From the NCBI GenBank assembly GCA_001603145.1, contig LVBI01000035.1, positions 40,961 through 104,960 of the forward strand: 64,000 nt of DNA, written 5' to 3'. The notes under the pieces are model-generated. The model made no database searches. It saw only the letters and a list, made by a program, of their open reading frames with translations, and was not told where the DNA came from. Source of the DNA: Spirochaetales bacterium Spiro_07. Its GTDB lineage: Bacteria; Spirochaetota; Spirochaetia; Treponematales; Treponemataceae. Shown here piece by piece: positions 15,132 to 22,908 of the stretch (positions within the stretch are counted from its first letter, which is position 1; the number at the start of each line of letters is the position of its first letter). The position numbers and the translations under genes are program-made.

Positions 15132-16358
15132 CTACTGATTCAGAATCGTAATCTCTACACGGCGGTTTCTCGCTCTGCCCGCTTCTGTACGGTTTTCGGC
15201 GATAGGCTGCTCTGCACCGAAGCCCTTCGAGAAAATGTGGTACGCATCTTTTACGCCAAGCTCAATCAAATAAGACGCAACCGCTTCGGCACGCTCTTCT
15301 GAAAGCTGCTGTCTTGAAGCCGCAGTGCCAGCAAGCGCGGTATGGCCGGTTACAAGCAAGTCGTTGTCGGGGTAAAGCGCAAGAATTTTAGCGATTTTCT
15401 CAAGCTTGCGCTTTTCGCTTTCTTGCAAGACGGCAGAATCAGGCTTGAACTGAATGTTCTCAATGCTGATTGTGATACCCTTTTCAGTTGCAGTAACCTG
15501 CGTGTTGTCGATGCCCAAATCTTTAATCTGATTCTGCACCTCGTTTACGACAACTTCAGGCTTGATGCGCACAAGGTCAGCAACTTCTGCATGAGCCGTG
15601 CCTTCAAAAACAGCCGTATTTCCGCTGATTGTTTCAATTATGATGCGGAATTCTTCGTCATAAAATTCGATTGCGCCGTTTTCCGCATTCCAATAAATCG
15701 TCTGGTTGGAAAAGCCCAGCGTGTTGAAAGGATAATCTGAAAGCACGTCTACCGGTCTCTGGCGGTTTACAAAATTCATTGTGTATTTTGCAAGAATCTT
15801 GTGCAGCACTTTTCCGTTTATTGTTTCCGGGCCGGCATAAGTGTATTGAACATTGAAAGGCACTTTGAACGGCGTCTGCAAGTCAAAGCCACGGCGCAAG
15901 TCATGGGCTTCTTCTCCGGCTGCCGTCCAAGTGTCACCGGGCTGCAAATCTTTGTCAGGGAAAATCGGCACATCTCTTACGACAGGCATGAAATACTCGT
16001 TGCCGATTTCGTATTTGCCGAATTTGTCTCGCTTGAAAAGGCTGTGATATTCTTCGCCCCAAGTGAAAACCGGCCGGCCGGAACGGTCTGAAGAAGATTC
16101 AGAAGTCATGAACGTTGCGTCATGCTCAGCCTTGTCGCCGTCAACAGACGGAACTTTGACAGAAATTCGGTTTACAATTTCCGCATGATGGCTGAACAGA
16201 CCGTTAAAATAGACATCTTCATGAACAGATGAAAGAATCCTGTAGCTGTCTCCTTCATTGTATTTGAACGTAAAACGCTCTGCACTCAAAGATATAAAAG
16301 CAGATGCAAACAAAAACAGAAAAACACATTTTCTTAATCTCTTGATTTCATTCTTCAT
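15132..16358 (-). CDS. OmpA-family envelope protein
   Basis: 408 aa. Signal peptide (about 1-26, FLFLFASAFISLSA), a long beta-rich N-terminal region of no family I recognise, and a C-terminal OmpA-like peptidoglycan-binding domain: LLVTGHTALAGTAASRQQ, LSEERAEAVASYL, and GRARNRRVEITIL at the end. It probably tethers the outer envelope to peptidoglycan. AGGAGA precedes the ATG. The N-terminal part is not a typical 8-strand OmpA barrel sequence that I can confirm. Between this gene's stop and 15010 there are only weak inverted repeats. Confidence 0.8.
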   Translation of the reverse strand: MKNEIKRLRKCVFLFLFASAFISLSAERFTFKYNEGDSYRILSSVHEDVYFNGLFSHHAEIVNRISVKVPSVDGDKAEHDATFMTSESSSDRSGRPVFTWGEEYHSLFKRDKFGKYEIGNEYFMPVVRDVPIFPDKDLQPGDTWTAAGEEAHDLRRGFDLQTPFKVPFNVQYTYAGPETINGKVLHKILAKYTMNFVNRQRPVDVLSDYPFNTLGFSNQTIYWNAENGAIEFYDEEFRIIIETISGNTAVFEGTAHAEVADLVRIKPEVVVNEVQNQIKDLGIDNTQVTATEKGITISIENIQFKPDSAVLQESEKRKLEKIAKILALYPDNDLLVTGHTALAGTAASRQQLSEERAEAVASYLIELGVKDAYHIFSKGFGAEQPIAENRTEAGRARNRRVEITILNQ

Positions 16359-16451
16359 AAAATCTCCTATCGCATATTCAGCTGAAACATAAGCTCATAC
16401 AAGATTCTGTTTTTCGTTTATCGGCTGAAAAAACTGCCGTGTTAAGAAAGC

Positions 16452-16480
16452 TTGTATGTAATGCACAAAAACATTATTGT
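16452..16480 (+). promoter_or_regulatory. Promoter giving a probable leaderless mRNA for the PF10107 gene
   Basis: TTGTAT (16452-16457), 17 bp, TATTGT (16475-16480), 6 nt TGATTC, ATG at 16487. No Shine-Dalgarno. Confidence 0.6.
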
Positions 16481-16486
16481 TGATTC

Positions 16487-16972
16487 ATGAGCGTTGAATC
16501 TGCCATGAACACAGCATTAAACAATTTTAATATGCTTTTGGGTACAACAAAAATCGGTATTTTTTTTATAGGATTTGCACTGCTGCTCTTTTTGCTGATG
16601 ATTTTCATGCTCTGCTTTTATCTTGGCAAAAAAGCCGGAAATGCAGAAGCTCAAAGAGAGCAGCTCAAGCTTATAGAAGAAGCAAGGGCAGACGCTGTGC
16701 GGCGTTCGCGTTCTGTGCTGAACGGCCAGCTTGTCGAGCAGATTTCGCCGTTTCTGCCCGGTTTTCCGTGCAACCCAGCAGACTGCCGCTTTATCGGCAA
16801 GCCGATAGACTTTATAGCTTTTGCTGGGCTTGAAGAAAACGACAACGTTGACGAGATTCTTTTTATTGAAATAAAGACGAATAGCTCGCAGCTTTCGCCA
16901 AGAGAGCGCTCGCTGAAAGAAGCCGTAGAAAAGAAAAAGATACGCTGGATTGAATTCCGCGTAAAAAATTGA
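16487..16972 (+). CDS. Membrane-anchored protein of the Holliday-junction-resolvase-related endonuclease family (PF10107)
   Basis: 161 aa. One N-terminal membrane helix (about 22-47), a short coiled-coil region, then a C-terminal domain with the family pattern LVEQISPFLPGFPCNPAD, FIGKPIDFIAFAG, DEILFIEIKTNSSQLSPRE and KKKIRWIEFR. The D...E-x-K arrangement (IDFIAF, FIEIKT) matches the restriction-like nuclease fold. No activity has been established for this family that I know of. The membrane anchor is an odd location for a resolvase. The WYL regulator gene follows 34 bp downstream. Confidence 0.75.
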   Translation: MSVESAMNTALNNFNMLLGTTKIGIFFIGFALLLFLLMIFMLCFYLGKKAGNAEAQREQLKLIEEARADAVRRSRSVLNGQLVEQISPFLPGFPCNPADCRFIGKPIDFIAFAGLEENDNVDEILFIEIKTNSSQLSPRERSLKEAVEKKKIRWIEFRVKN

Positions 16973-17006
16973 ACTTGAACAAGCAAAACTAAAACAGAGG
17001 AAAACC

Positions 17007-17999
17007 ATGAGCGGGAAAAAACAAAGAGAAGACAAAGTAAGGAATTTAAGGCTGCTTAAGATAGACGAACTTATACGCGACGGCAAATGCCCGAACTCAA
17101 CTTTTTTGAAGAACTACTTTGAAGTTTCCCGCGCCACAATCGCGCGCGACATCGAATTCTTGCGCAGCCGCTACAACGCGCCCATAAAGACGAAAGAATC
17201 GGCGCAGGGCGGCTATTATTACGAAAATCCGGGCTTCTCAATCAGAACGATTATGCTCACCGAGGGCGAGCTTTTCACAATTTCGGCTGTGCTGCCGTTG
17301 CTCGAACAATACAAGAACACGCCGCTCGAAGAATCGATGAAGAACTTGTTCTCAAAAATTCTTGAGTTTCTGCCGCCGTCGCAAGTTTCGGTTGAAAGCG
17401 CGTTCATAAACAAAGACGTAAAATTCATACCAGACCCGCTGCCAAAAATAAACCAAGAAACGTTCTACAAAGTTTTTGACGCAACAAAGCAGCGGCGCAA
17501 CATTCAGTTTGAATACCGCTCGATAAAGCGGACGAACTTTGAAAAGCGCACAGCTTCGCCATACCGAATAATCTGTCAGAAAGGCTCGTGGTACATGTTC
17601 GGTTTCTGCCACAAAAACAACGAAATGCGCATATTCTCGCTTTCGAGAATGCAGAACATAGAGCTGCTAGACGGAACTTTTGAGATTCCAAAAGATTTTG
17701 ACATAAAGAAATACATCGACCCGAATTTCGGCATTTGGACTAATAAAGAAAAACCAGAAAAGATTGAGCTGCTCTTTTCGCGTGACGTGAACACGCTGAT
17801 TCTGGAGCGCACTTGGCACAAGAACCAGACTGCAAGGCAGCAGCCTGACGGATCGGTTTATCTTTCGTTTGAGACAAACCAGAGGCAGGAGATAATGCAT
17901 TGGATTCAGAGCTTCGGCAAGGAAGTGAAGGTTCTTGCGCCAGCAGACCTTGCCGCTGAGATAAAGGCGGAAGCACTGAAAGTTGCAGCCTTGTATTGA
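17007..17999 (+). CDS. HTH-WYL domain transcriptional regulator
   Basis: 330 aa. An N-terminal winged helix (about 12-60; FLKNYFEVSRATIARDIEFLR), then a WYL domain (about 145-250; SPYRIICQKGSWYMFGFC, MRIFSLSRMQ) and a WCX C-terminal part. WYL proteins are ligand-responsive regulators, often linked to DNA damage, defence or nucleotides. GAGGA precedes the ATG. Probably co-transcribed with the PF10107 gene. No operator can be assigned. It is convergent with the DUF4197 gene, with a hairpin between them. Confidence 0.85.
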   Translation: MSGKKQREDKVRNLRLLKIDELIRDGKCPNSTFLKNYFEVSRATIARDIEFLRSRYNAPIKTKESAQGGYYYENPGFSIRTIMLTEGELFTISAVLPLLEQYKNTPLEESMKNLFSKILEFLPPSQVSVESAFINKDVKFIPDPLPKINQETFYKVFDATKQRRNIQFEYRSIKRTNFEKRTASPYRIICQKGSWYMFGFCHKNNEMRIFSLSRMQNIELLDGTFEIPKDFDIKKYIDPNFGIWTNKEKPEKIELLFSRDVNTLILERTWHKNQTARQQPDGSVYLSFETNQRQEIMHWIQSFGKEVKVLAPADLAAEIKAEALKVAALY

Positions 18000-18019
18000 G
18001 CGCGCACCAAACGGCAAGG

Positions 18020-18064
18020 CTGATGCAAAGGCAGCGCAGCTTGCACCGCCCAGCTTTGCATCAG
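18020..18064. terminator. Bidirectional hairpin between convergent genes
   Basis: An 11-bp perfect stem CTGATGCAAAG/CTTTGCATCAG lies between the stops of the WYL gene and the DUF4197 gene. No long T-tract is present, so its efficiency is uncertain. Confidence 0.5.
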
Positions 18065-18073
18065 AATGCGGAT

Positions 18074-18955
18074 TTATTTTCTTGAGCCGAATACTTTTCT
18101 AATCATGTCAGAAGAATACTCAAGCGGATTGTCTCGGATTTCGGCTTCTTCATCTGCAATTTTCAAGAAAACTGCATCGAGCGCCTTTTCCGTAGCATAT
18201 TCTGCAAGGTCAATGTCAACTTCCTTGATTGCTTCTTTGCCGAAAATCGAAGAAACCTTATTCGCCGTGCCGCCAGCCTTGTTATATGTTGCAGTAAGCT
18301 TTTCCCAAGCTTCGTTTGCAGACATGCTGCCTACAAGCTTCTGGTCAAGAGCCGCCGCAATTTTTGGCTTATAAAGCGAAACAAGCTGGTCGTAAGTCTT
18401 TTTCTTGAGATATTCTGTTGCGGCATTGTCTTTGCCAGTAACGATTGCTACACCGTCGCCCACGGTCATGCCTGTAATTGCTTCTGCAAACACCGGAATA
18501 ATCTCGGCGGCGCAAGCTTCTGCCGTGCGGTTCAAGCGCAGAATCACGTTCTCAACGTTCTTCTTTCCGTTCGGCAGCTTTGATACAGTGGCTACAAGCT
18601 TTTCCGCATCTTTCGGCATATCAATGTAGTAAAGCGGATTCTTGTAATAAGCATCTTCTTTTGAAAGCTGCGCCGATGCAACCTTTGCACCTTCGTTGAG
18701 CGCGGCCTTCAACGCCTTTACGGCTTCGTCGTTAGAAAAGCCGTATCTGCTTGAAGTCTGCGAAACATCAGCAGCCGGTGCAGGTTTTGCCGTTGTTGAT
18801 GCTTTCGGTTTTGAAGCAGAAGTATCTTCTGATGATTCTGTTCCTAATTGTCTGTTAATCTCTTTGAGAGATGTGTCCTGAGCGCCTGTTGCAAACAAAG
18901 CAACGCTCATAATGCTGAAAAACAGCAATGCTGTGAACAATCTTAAATGTTTCAT
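18074..18955 (-). CDS. DUF4197 domain secreted protein
   Basis: 293 aa. Signal peptide (about 1-24), a Ser/Thr/Ala/Pro-rich linker (about 35-65), then a DUF4197 domain: ALKAALNEGAKVASAQLS, YYKNPLYYIDMP, LRLNRTAEACAAE, AITGMTVGDGVAIVTGKDNAATEYL. The function of this family is unknown. An in-frame TTG at 18961 is possible, but the ATG at 18955 has TATCAT 7 nt upstream and no Shine-Dalgarno, so a leaderless or near-leaderless mRNA is likely. Envelope-associated by inference from the signal peptide. Confidence 0.8.
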   Translation of the reverse strand: MKHLRLFTALLFFSIMSVALFATGAQDTSLKEINRQLGTESSEDTSASKPKASTTAKPAPAADVSQTSSRYGFSNDEAVKALKAALNEGAKVASAQLSKEDAYYKNPLYYIDMPKDAEKLVATVSKLPNGKKNVENVILRLNRTAEACAAEIIPVFAEAITGMTVGDGVAIVTGKDNAATEYLKKKTYDQLVSLYKPKIAAALDQKLVGSMSANEAWEKLTATYNKAGGTANKVSSIFGKEAIKEVDIDLAEYATEKALDAVFLKIADEEAEIRDNPLEYSSDMIRKVFGSRK

Positions 18956-19128
18956 ACTCAAAATGATAACCCATTTTCAGCATTAATGGAATCTCTAAAT
19001 CTATTTTTATGAAAAAGACATTCTATCAAGCCATAACAAAAAGCTTTATCTTTTTTGATTTATGTTTTATCTTTTAATTGCCGATTAATAAGATGTTTTC
19101 TATCAAATTTTTTAAAAGGCCGGAGTGC

Positions 19129-19860
19129 ATGAAAAAAAAGCTAAGTTTCTTTCTATTTTTGGCAATCTCACTCAGCATTTTTGCTGCTGAAAAGAAAATA
19201 GAACCCACGACAGCAAAAGATATTGCAGATTATGCACGGTCAAAGATTATTGACCAAATCGAACAGCCCTGCGCCCCTTATGTTCAGGACGGATACCTTA
19301 TTTTTACAGCAGACAAATCAGCAAGATTTGTAGGCATCGCTTTCGGTTACGAAAATTTCCGCATAATTCATCCGTTCCAGCGGCTTTCGCATTACGAAAC
19401 AGACGGAAAGCCTGTTGATTCTGTGCTTTTCTACATAACAACATACCCGAAAGACATGGACGAAGTTTCTTACAAACTGATTATAGACGGACTTTGGACG
19501 ACAGACCCGCTGAATTCAAGACGCACGTTTGACAAGCAGACTAATTCAATGCTTTCAATCGTGAACGTTGAGCGGCCAGAGCCAATAACAGAAAAAGCTG
19601 CTGACGGCAACGTGCGCTTCGTCTATTACGGCGAAAGCGGCCAGTCAATCAGGCTTGGCGGCACATTCAACAACTGGGATTCTTACATGTACGAAATGAC
19701 GGAAGTTTCGCCGGGCATTTACCAGATTGAGCTGCCGCTGCCGCCTGGAGTTTATTACTATAACTTCTACAACGGAATTAATGCCATGATTGATTTGAAG
19801 AATTCTGAAAGGGCATACACCGTTGACGGGCGCACAGCTTCGATAATTTACGTTGAATAA
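19129..19860 (+). CDS. Secreted protein with C-terminal CBM48 (glycogen-binding) domain
   Basis: 243 aa. Signal peptide (MKKKLSFFLFLAISLSIFAA), a middle region of unknown family (25-165), and a C-terminal early-set domain: SIRLGGTFNNWDSYMYEM, PGIYQIELPLPPGVYYYNF. This is the pattern of isoamylase-N/AMPK-beta glycogen-recognition domains. It may bind alpha-glucans at the envelope, or the fold may serve another purpose. The frame is open to an upstream start at 19078, but the signal peptide and AAAGG/GGAG upstream favour the ATG at 19129. Confidence 0.75.
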   Translation: MKKKLSFFLFLAISLSIFAAEKKIEPTTAKDIADYARSKIIDQIEQPCAPYVQDGYLIFTADKSARFVGIAFGYENFRIIHPFQRLSHYETDGKPVDSVLFYITTYPKDMDEVSYKLIIDGLWTTDPLNSRRTFDKQTNSMLSIVNVERPEPITEKAADGNVRFVYYGESGQSIRLGGTFNNWDSYMYEMTEVSPGIYQIELPLPPGVYYYNFYNGINAMIDLKNSERAYTVDGRTASIIYVE

Positions 19861-19904
19861 TTTTCCGGCTTAAGACCGGCTGAAACGGGCTGCCTGCTAA
19901 GAGC

Positions 19905-19931
19905 GTCATTCCGAACTAGTTTCAGTATGAC
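19905..19931. repeat. Short remnant of the GTCATTCC...ATGAC repeat family
   Basis: The 27-bp element begins GTCATTCCGAAC and ends TTTCAGTATGAC. It keeps the two ends of the 90-bp elements at 32650-32739 and 57640-57729 with the middle missing. It lies within a larger AAGACCG/CGGTCTT inverted repeat. Confidence 0.6.
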
Positions 19932-20045
19932 AATAATCAGGCGGTCTTTTCATTTTAAAAGAAACCAGACATTCAGACTAAATACAGCACCGTTTTCTGC
20001 CGAATTTATAAAGCGCAACAAACTGCAAATTATGGCGGTATTCAA

Positions 20046-21332
20046 TTGAAAAACACAAAAAAAATAGATTTGCCAAAAAACAAGATTCTTATATTGCTTT
20101 CGATTATTCTTGTTGTCTTTATCGGGCTTTTATCTGCATGCATTTTGATTCAGTCGCGCTATGCAGAGCCGACTATTGCAGACATAAACCCGGCCGCACA
20201 GACGGCGCAAGCTTCAAAAAACACTGAAACTGAACAAAAAGCCGAAAAGAAGGCCAAGAAAAGCCAGACGCGCATTTTGCGTTCCGAAAACGGCAAAATG
20301 GAAATAACGAATCCTTCTAGTTCTGCACCCGCAAAACAAGGCGCACCAGCAGCCGTTGCCCAAGATTCAGGCTCGCCGTCGATAGACGCTGTAACAGCCG
20401 AAGTTTTAGGTGCGGCACAGAAGCCTGTTCCGCTTACATCGATTCCTGCACCGGTGGCGCAAGGCGAACAGGCTCAAGCTTCTCAAGAAGCCGGAAGCGA
20501 CGGCGCACAAAATTTGGTTTCTCAAGATTCGGCTTCGGCCAATCTTTTGGACGCAGAATCAGGCAACATTGTCGCAAAAGCACAGACAGACGCAACGCCT
20601 GAAAGCACCGGCAAAAGCGGTGTAACGCCGGCTGGAGTTCCGTCTTATCAGTCGGCGGGCACGCTCATTTTCGTTTTTGATGATGCCGGTCACAACATGT
20701 CGCAGCTTCAGCCGTTTCTTGAGCTGCCCTTCCCTGTTACCATTGCGGTTCTTCCGGGGCTTGAATACTCATCACAGGCGGCGCAAAAAGCGAGAAGCAG
20801 CGGAAAAGAGGTGCTACTTCATCAGCCGATGCAGGCAAAAAACAGGTCGGTCAATCCGGGGCCTGGCGCAATTGAGCCGAACATGACGCCTGACGAAGTT
20901 TATGACCTTGTAAGGCAAAACCTTGCAGAAGTTGGACCTGTTTCGGGCATAAACAACCACGAAGGCTCTCTTATAACTGAAAATGAAAACCTTATGGGCG
21001 CAGTGATGGACGTTTGCCGCGCGGAACAGCTTTATTTTCTTGATTCGCGCACAACTTCGGCAAGCGTTGCAAAAAAGATTGCATCGCAGCGCGGCCTGCC
21101 CATTTGGGAAAGATCTGTGTTTCTTGACAACACCCAAAACCGCAAAGACATTGAAACTGCCGTAAGACTCGGCATGGAAATGGCATCTAAAAACGGTTCG
21201 GCGATAATGATTGGGCACATCTGGACAGGCATCTTGCCGGCAATTCTTGTTGATCTTTATCCCGAAATGATAATGCAAGGCTACACGATTTCGACAATCT
21301 CAAAATCCAGAAGCCACGTCACCGGCAACTAA
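20046..21332 (+). CDS. Divergent polysaccharide deacetylase family protein, membrane anchored
   Basis: 428 aa. An N-terminal membrane helix (about 12-36), a long Ala/Gln/Glu-rich linker (40-200), then a divergent polysaccharide deacetylase domain (PF04748-type): GTLIFVFDDAGHN, LPFPVTIAVLPG, EVLLHQPMQAKN, GINNHEGSLIT, LYFLDSRTT, AIMIGHIW. The catalytic D-D and H-containing loops are kept. Related proteins are thought to act on cell-wall or envelope glycans; the substrate is unknown. The start is TTG. No in-frame ATG lies upstream of the membrane helix. Weak GGCGG is the only Shine-Dalgarno candidate. Confidence 0.8.
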   Translation: MKNTKKIDLPKNKILILLSIILVVFIGLLSACILIQSRYAEPTIADINPAAQTAQASKNTETEQKAEKKAKKSQTRILRSENGKMEITNPSSSAPAKQGAPAAVAQDSGSPSIDAVTAEVLGAAQKPVPLTSIPAPVAQGEQAQASQEAGSDGAQNLVSQDSASANLLDAESGNIVAKAQTDATPESTGKSGVTPAGVPSYQSAGTLIFVFDDAGHNMSQLQPFLELPFPVTIAVLPGLEYSSQAAQKARSSGKEVLLHQPMQAKNRSVNPGPGAIEPNMTPDEVYDLVRQNLAEVGPVSGINNHEGSLITENENLMGAVMDVCRAEQLYFLDSRTTSASVAKKIASQRGLPIWERSVFLDNTQNRKDIETAVRLGMEMASKNGSAIMIGHIWTGILPAILVDLYPEMIMQGYTISTISKSRSHVTGN

Positions 21333-21357
21333 GCTGCTAAGAGCAGGTTGAACACGT

Positions 21358-21462
21358 TTTCTGCATATTTTTGCCGGTTATCTGCATATAAAATTGCGGA
21401 TTATATGCAGAAAGCTTGTGTTTATCTGCAGAAAAACACAAAGCCCGACTTTCGCCGGGCTT
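21358..21462 (+). terminator. Nested TCTGCATA inverted repeats and terminator-like hairpin after the deacetylase
   Basis: TTTCTGCATAT (21358-21368) can pair with ATATGCAGAAA (about 21404-21414), while a second copy, TCTGCATATA (21381-21390), can pair with TATATGCAGA (21402-21411), so the folds compete. A further hairpin AAGCCCG/CGGGCTT (21441-21462) closes the region, with no T-tract. Confidence 0.5.
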
Positions 21463-21598
21463 ATATGTTAATCAGAATTTCCTAGCGAACCATATAATAT
21501 GAACGGCGAATCAATTTATTAGATTCTTAGTCAAGCGACCAATATAATTTAAATGGCAAATATTCCAGTTTTGCTTCTGTAGCTGCTTTTTCCTTTTT

Positions 21599-22327
21599 TC
21601 AAGCCGGAAGAATTCTTTTTGCTTCAGCAACCTTATCAGGATCATAGTTTGGATTTCGTTCTGATACTTTAGGACGTTCATAGCCATATGTTTCATATCC
21701 ACCATAACCTACACCACTTGACGGGTTATATGATCCACCGAGATTCATTGTTGCACGAGGTCGATTATTGTAAGCAACAGCTTCTTCTGAAATTGGATTG
21801 GAACAGTTTTCCAAAACCCAATTGCACCATTCAATATTCTTCATACATTTCTCGTAATAACGTATATTTTCGCAGTAGACATCATAATCTTTTTTTGTAA
21901 TATCCAGATTATATGCATAAACAACAAACTCTTTTTGCTTACTGTTATATACGGCATAAAGAATTAGTCCGTCCTCAAACAGATTATTTGGGTACATTAT
22001 AGCTACACCCTTTTTATTCCACTTTTCATTTTTACCGAGAGCCTGCCTTATAAATTCTCCAGCTTCTGGATCAATTATTCCTTTATCTGGATTATCCGCA
22101 GCACTAGATTTTATCCAGTTAAAAAGCGAAACATTTAAATCTTTATAATAAGAGCTTTCTGCATTTTTCATGAAGAAATTAGTACCTTCAAAATCTGATT
22201 CAATCAGAGCCATTGATGAATAGATCATCTTTAAACCGTTATAAGTAGTTATTTTGGCAAGTGAAATTGCAAAAACTTGAGACAATGCCAGTACGACTAT
22301 AACAAAAATTGCAATTTTCTTTTTCAT
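21599..22327 (-). CDS. Secreted protein of unknown function, possibly truncated by an in-frame TGA
   Basis: 242 aa. Signal peptide (MKKKIAIFVIVVLALSQVFA), then a region with no recognised domain; repeated Tyr and Asn (YDVYCENIRYYEKC) and a Gly/Tyr-rich stretch (SGVGYGGYETYGYE) near the end. AAGGAGA precedes this ATG, so the upstream in-frame start at 22387 is not used. The TGA at 21599-21601 is followed in frame by 23 sense codons (beginning KKEKAATEAKLEYLPF) and TAA at 21527, which read like a natural protein end. A and T content is higher than in neighbouring genes, which suggests recent acquisition. Confidence 0.6.
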   Translation of the reverse strand: MKKKIAIFVIVVLALSQVFAISLAKITTYNGLKMIYSSMALIESDFEGTNFFMKNAESSYYKDLNVSLFNWIKSSAADNPDKGIIDPEAGEFIRQALGKNEKWNKKGVAIMYPNNLFEDGLILYAVYNSKQKEFVVYAYNLDITKKDYDVYCENIRYYEKCMKNIEWCNWVLENCSNPISEEAVAYNNRPRATMNLGGSYNPSSGVGYGGYETYGYERPKVSERNPNYDPDKVAEAKRILPA

Positions 22328-22424
22328 AAAAATCTCCTTCTCATAAATCCACCTACTTTGACTACGCAAAGCATTGGTTTTATTCAATCTTAATACGGCT
22401 ATTACGTACTGTCAATAAAGAATA

Positions 22425-22461
22425 TTTTTCAACACTTGTATTTTTCATAAGTGTTGAAAAA
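22425..22461. promoter_or_regulatory. 13-bp inverted repeat between divergent genes (candidate operator)
   Basis: TTTTTCAACACTT (22425-22437), an 11-nt spacer, then AAGTGTTGAAAAA (22449-22461). It sits between the secreted orphan and the XRE regulator, overlapping where their promoters must be. It could be an autoregulatory site of the XRE protein. Confidence 0.5.
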
Positions 22462-22480
22462 GGCTTAATTGGCGCAAACT

Positions 22481-22486
22481 TATACT
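22481..22486 (+). promoter_or_regulatory. -10 box 6 nt before the XRE gene ATG
   Basis: TATACT, then ATTAAA, then ATG at 22493. No Shine-Dalgarno precedes that ATG. The best -35-like hexamer (TTGAAA, 22454-22459) is 21 bp away. Confidence 0.45.
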
Positions 22487-22492
22487 ATTAAA

Positions 22493-22804
22493 ATGAATCC
22501 ACAAGAATTACGGGAAGATTTAAGTCAAAACCTCAAAAAATACAGAAAACAAAAAGGCTGGTCGCAGTTTAAGCTTGCCGAAAAAGCTGAAATTTCAGAG
22601 CAGACTATAAATTCCATTGAAGGCTTGAGGCTCTGGCCAAGCGATAAGACACTCTCAAAAATAGCAAGTGCCCTCGAAGTTGAAATGTACCAACTTTTCA
22701 TACCGCAAAAAATTGCCTTGCAGTCAGAATTGAAGCAAGCTGTTGTAAAGACAGTTGAAAGCCTTGTGCACGACACTTTGCAAGATTGGGCAAAAAAACC
22801 TTGA
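22493..22804 (+). CDS. XRE-family helix-turn-helix regulator
   Basis: 103 aa. HTH_3 domain at about 9-65: LSQNLKKYRKQKGWSQFKLAEKAE, ISEQTINSIEGLRLWPSDKTLSKIASALEV. The short C-terminal part is of unknown type. The ATG at 22493 is preferred on promoter spacing; an in-frame TTG at 22469 would add eight residues and has weak AAGGC upstream. Three direct repeats and an ATPase gene follow, and a 13-bp inverted repeat precedes, so it probably represses itself and/or the ATPase gene. It may be chromosomal or part of a mobile cassette. Confidence 0.8.
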   Translation: MNPQELREDLSQNLKKYRKQKGWSQFKLAEKAEISEQTINSIEGLRLWPSDKTLSKIASALEVEMYQLFIPQKIALQSELKQAVVKTVESLVHDTLQDWAKKP

Positions 22805-22810
22805 AAATCT

Positions 22811-22889
22811 GGAAAAATGTGATAAAAGCAACAAAAACAGCCGGAAAAATGTGATAAATCGGCTGAAAACAGCTGGAAAAATGTGATAA
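22811..22889. repeat. Three direct repeats at exact 32-bp spacing upstream of the ATPase gene
   Basis: GGAAAAATGTGATAA occurs at 22811-22825, 22843-22857 and 22875-22889, starting every 32 bp (about three helical turns). The third copy overlaps the -35 of the ATPase promoter. This is iteron-like operator architecture. Confidence 0.8.
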
Positions 22890-22902
22890 GCGGTTGTACA
22901 AT
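22874..22902 (+). promoter_or_regulatory. Promoter giving a probable leaderless mRNA for the ATPase
   Basis: TGGAAA (22874-22879), 17 bp, TACAAT (22897-22902), 6 nt CAAAAT, ATG at 22909. No Shine-Dalgarno. Confidence 0.55.
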
Positions 22903-22908
22903 CAAAAT

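Noticed and set aside
22811-22889. Possible CRISPR array
   Set aside because: Only three 15-bp repeats with partly repetitive 17-bp spacers and no cas genes; better explained as operator iterons.
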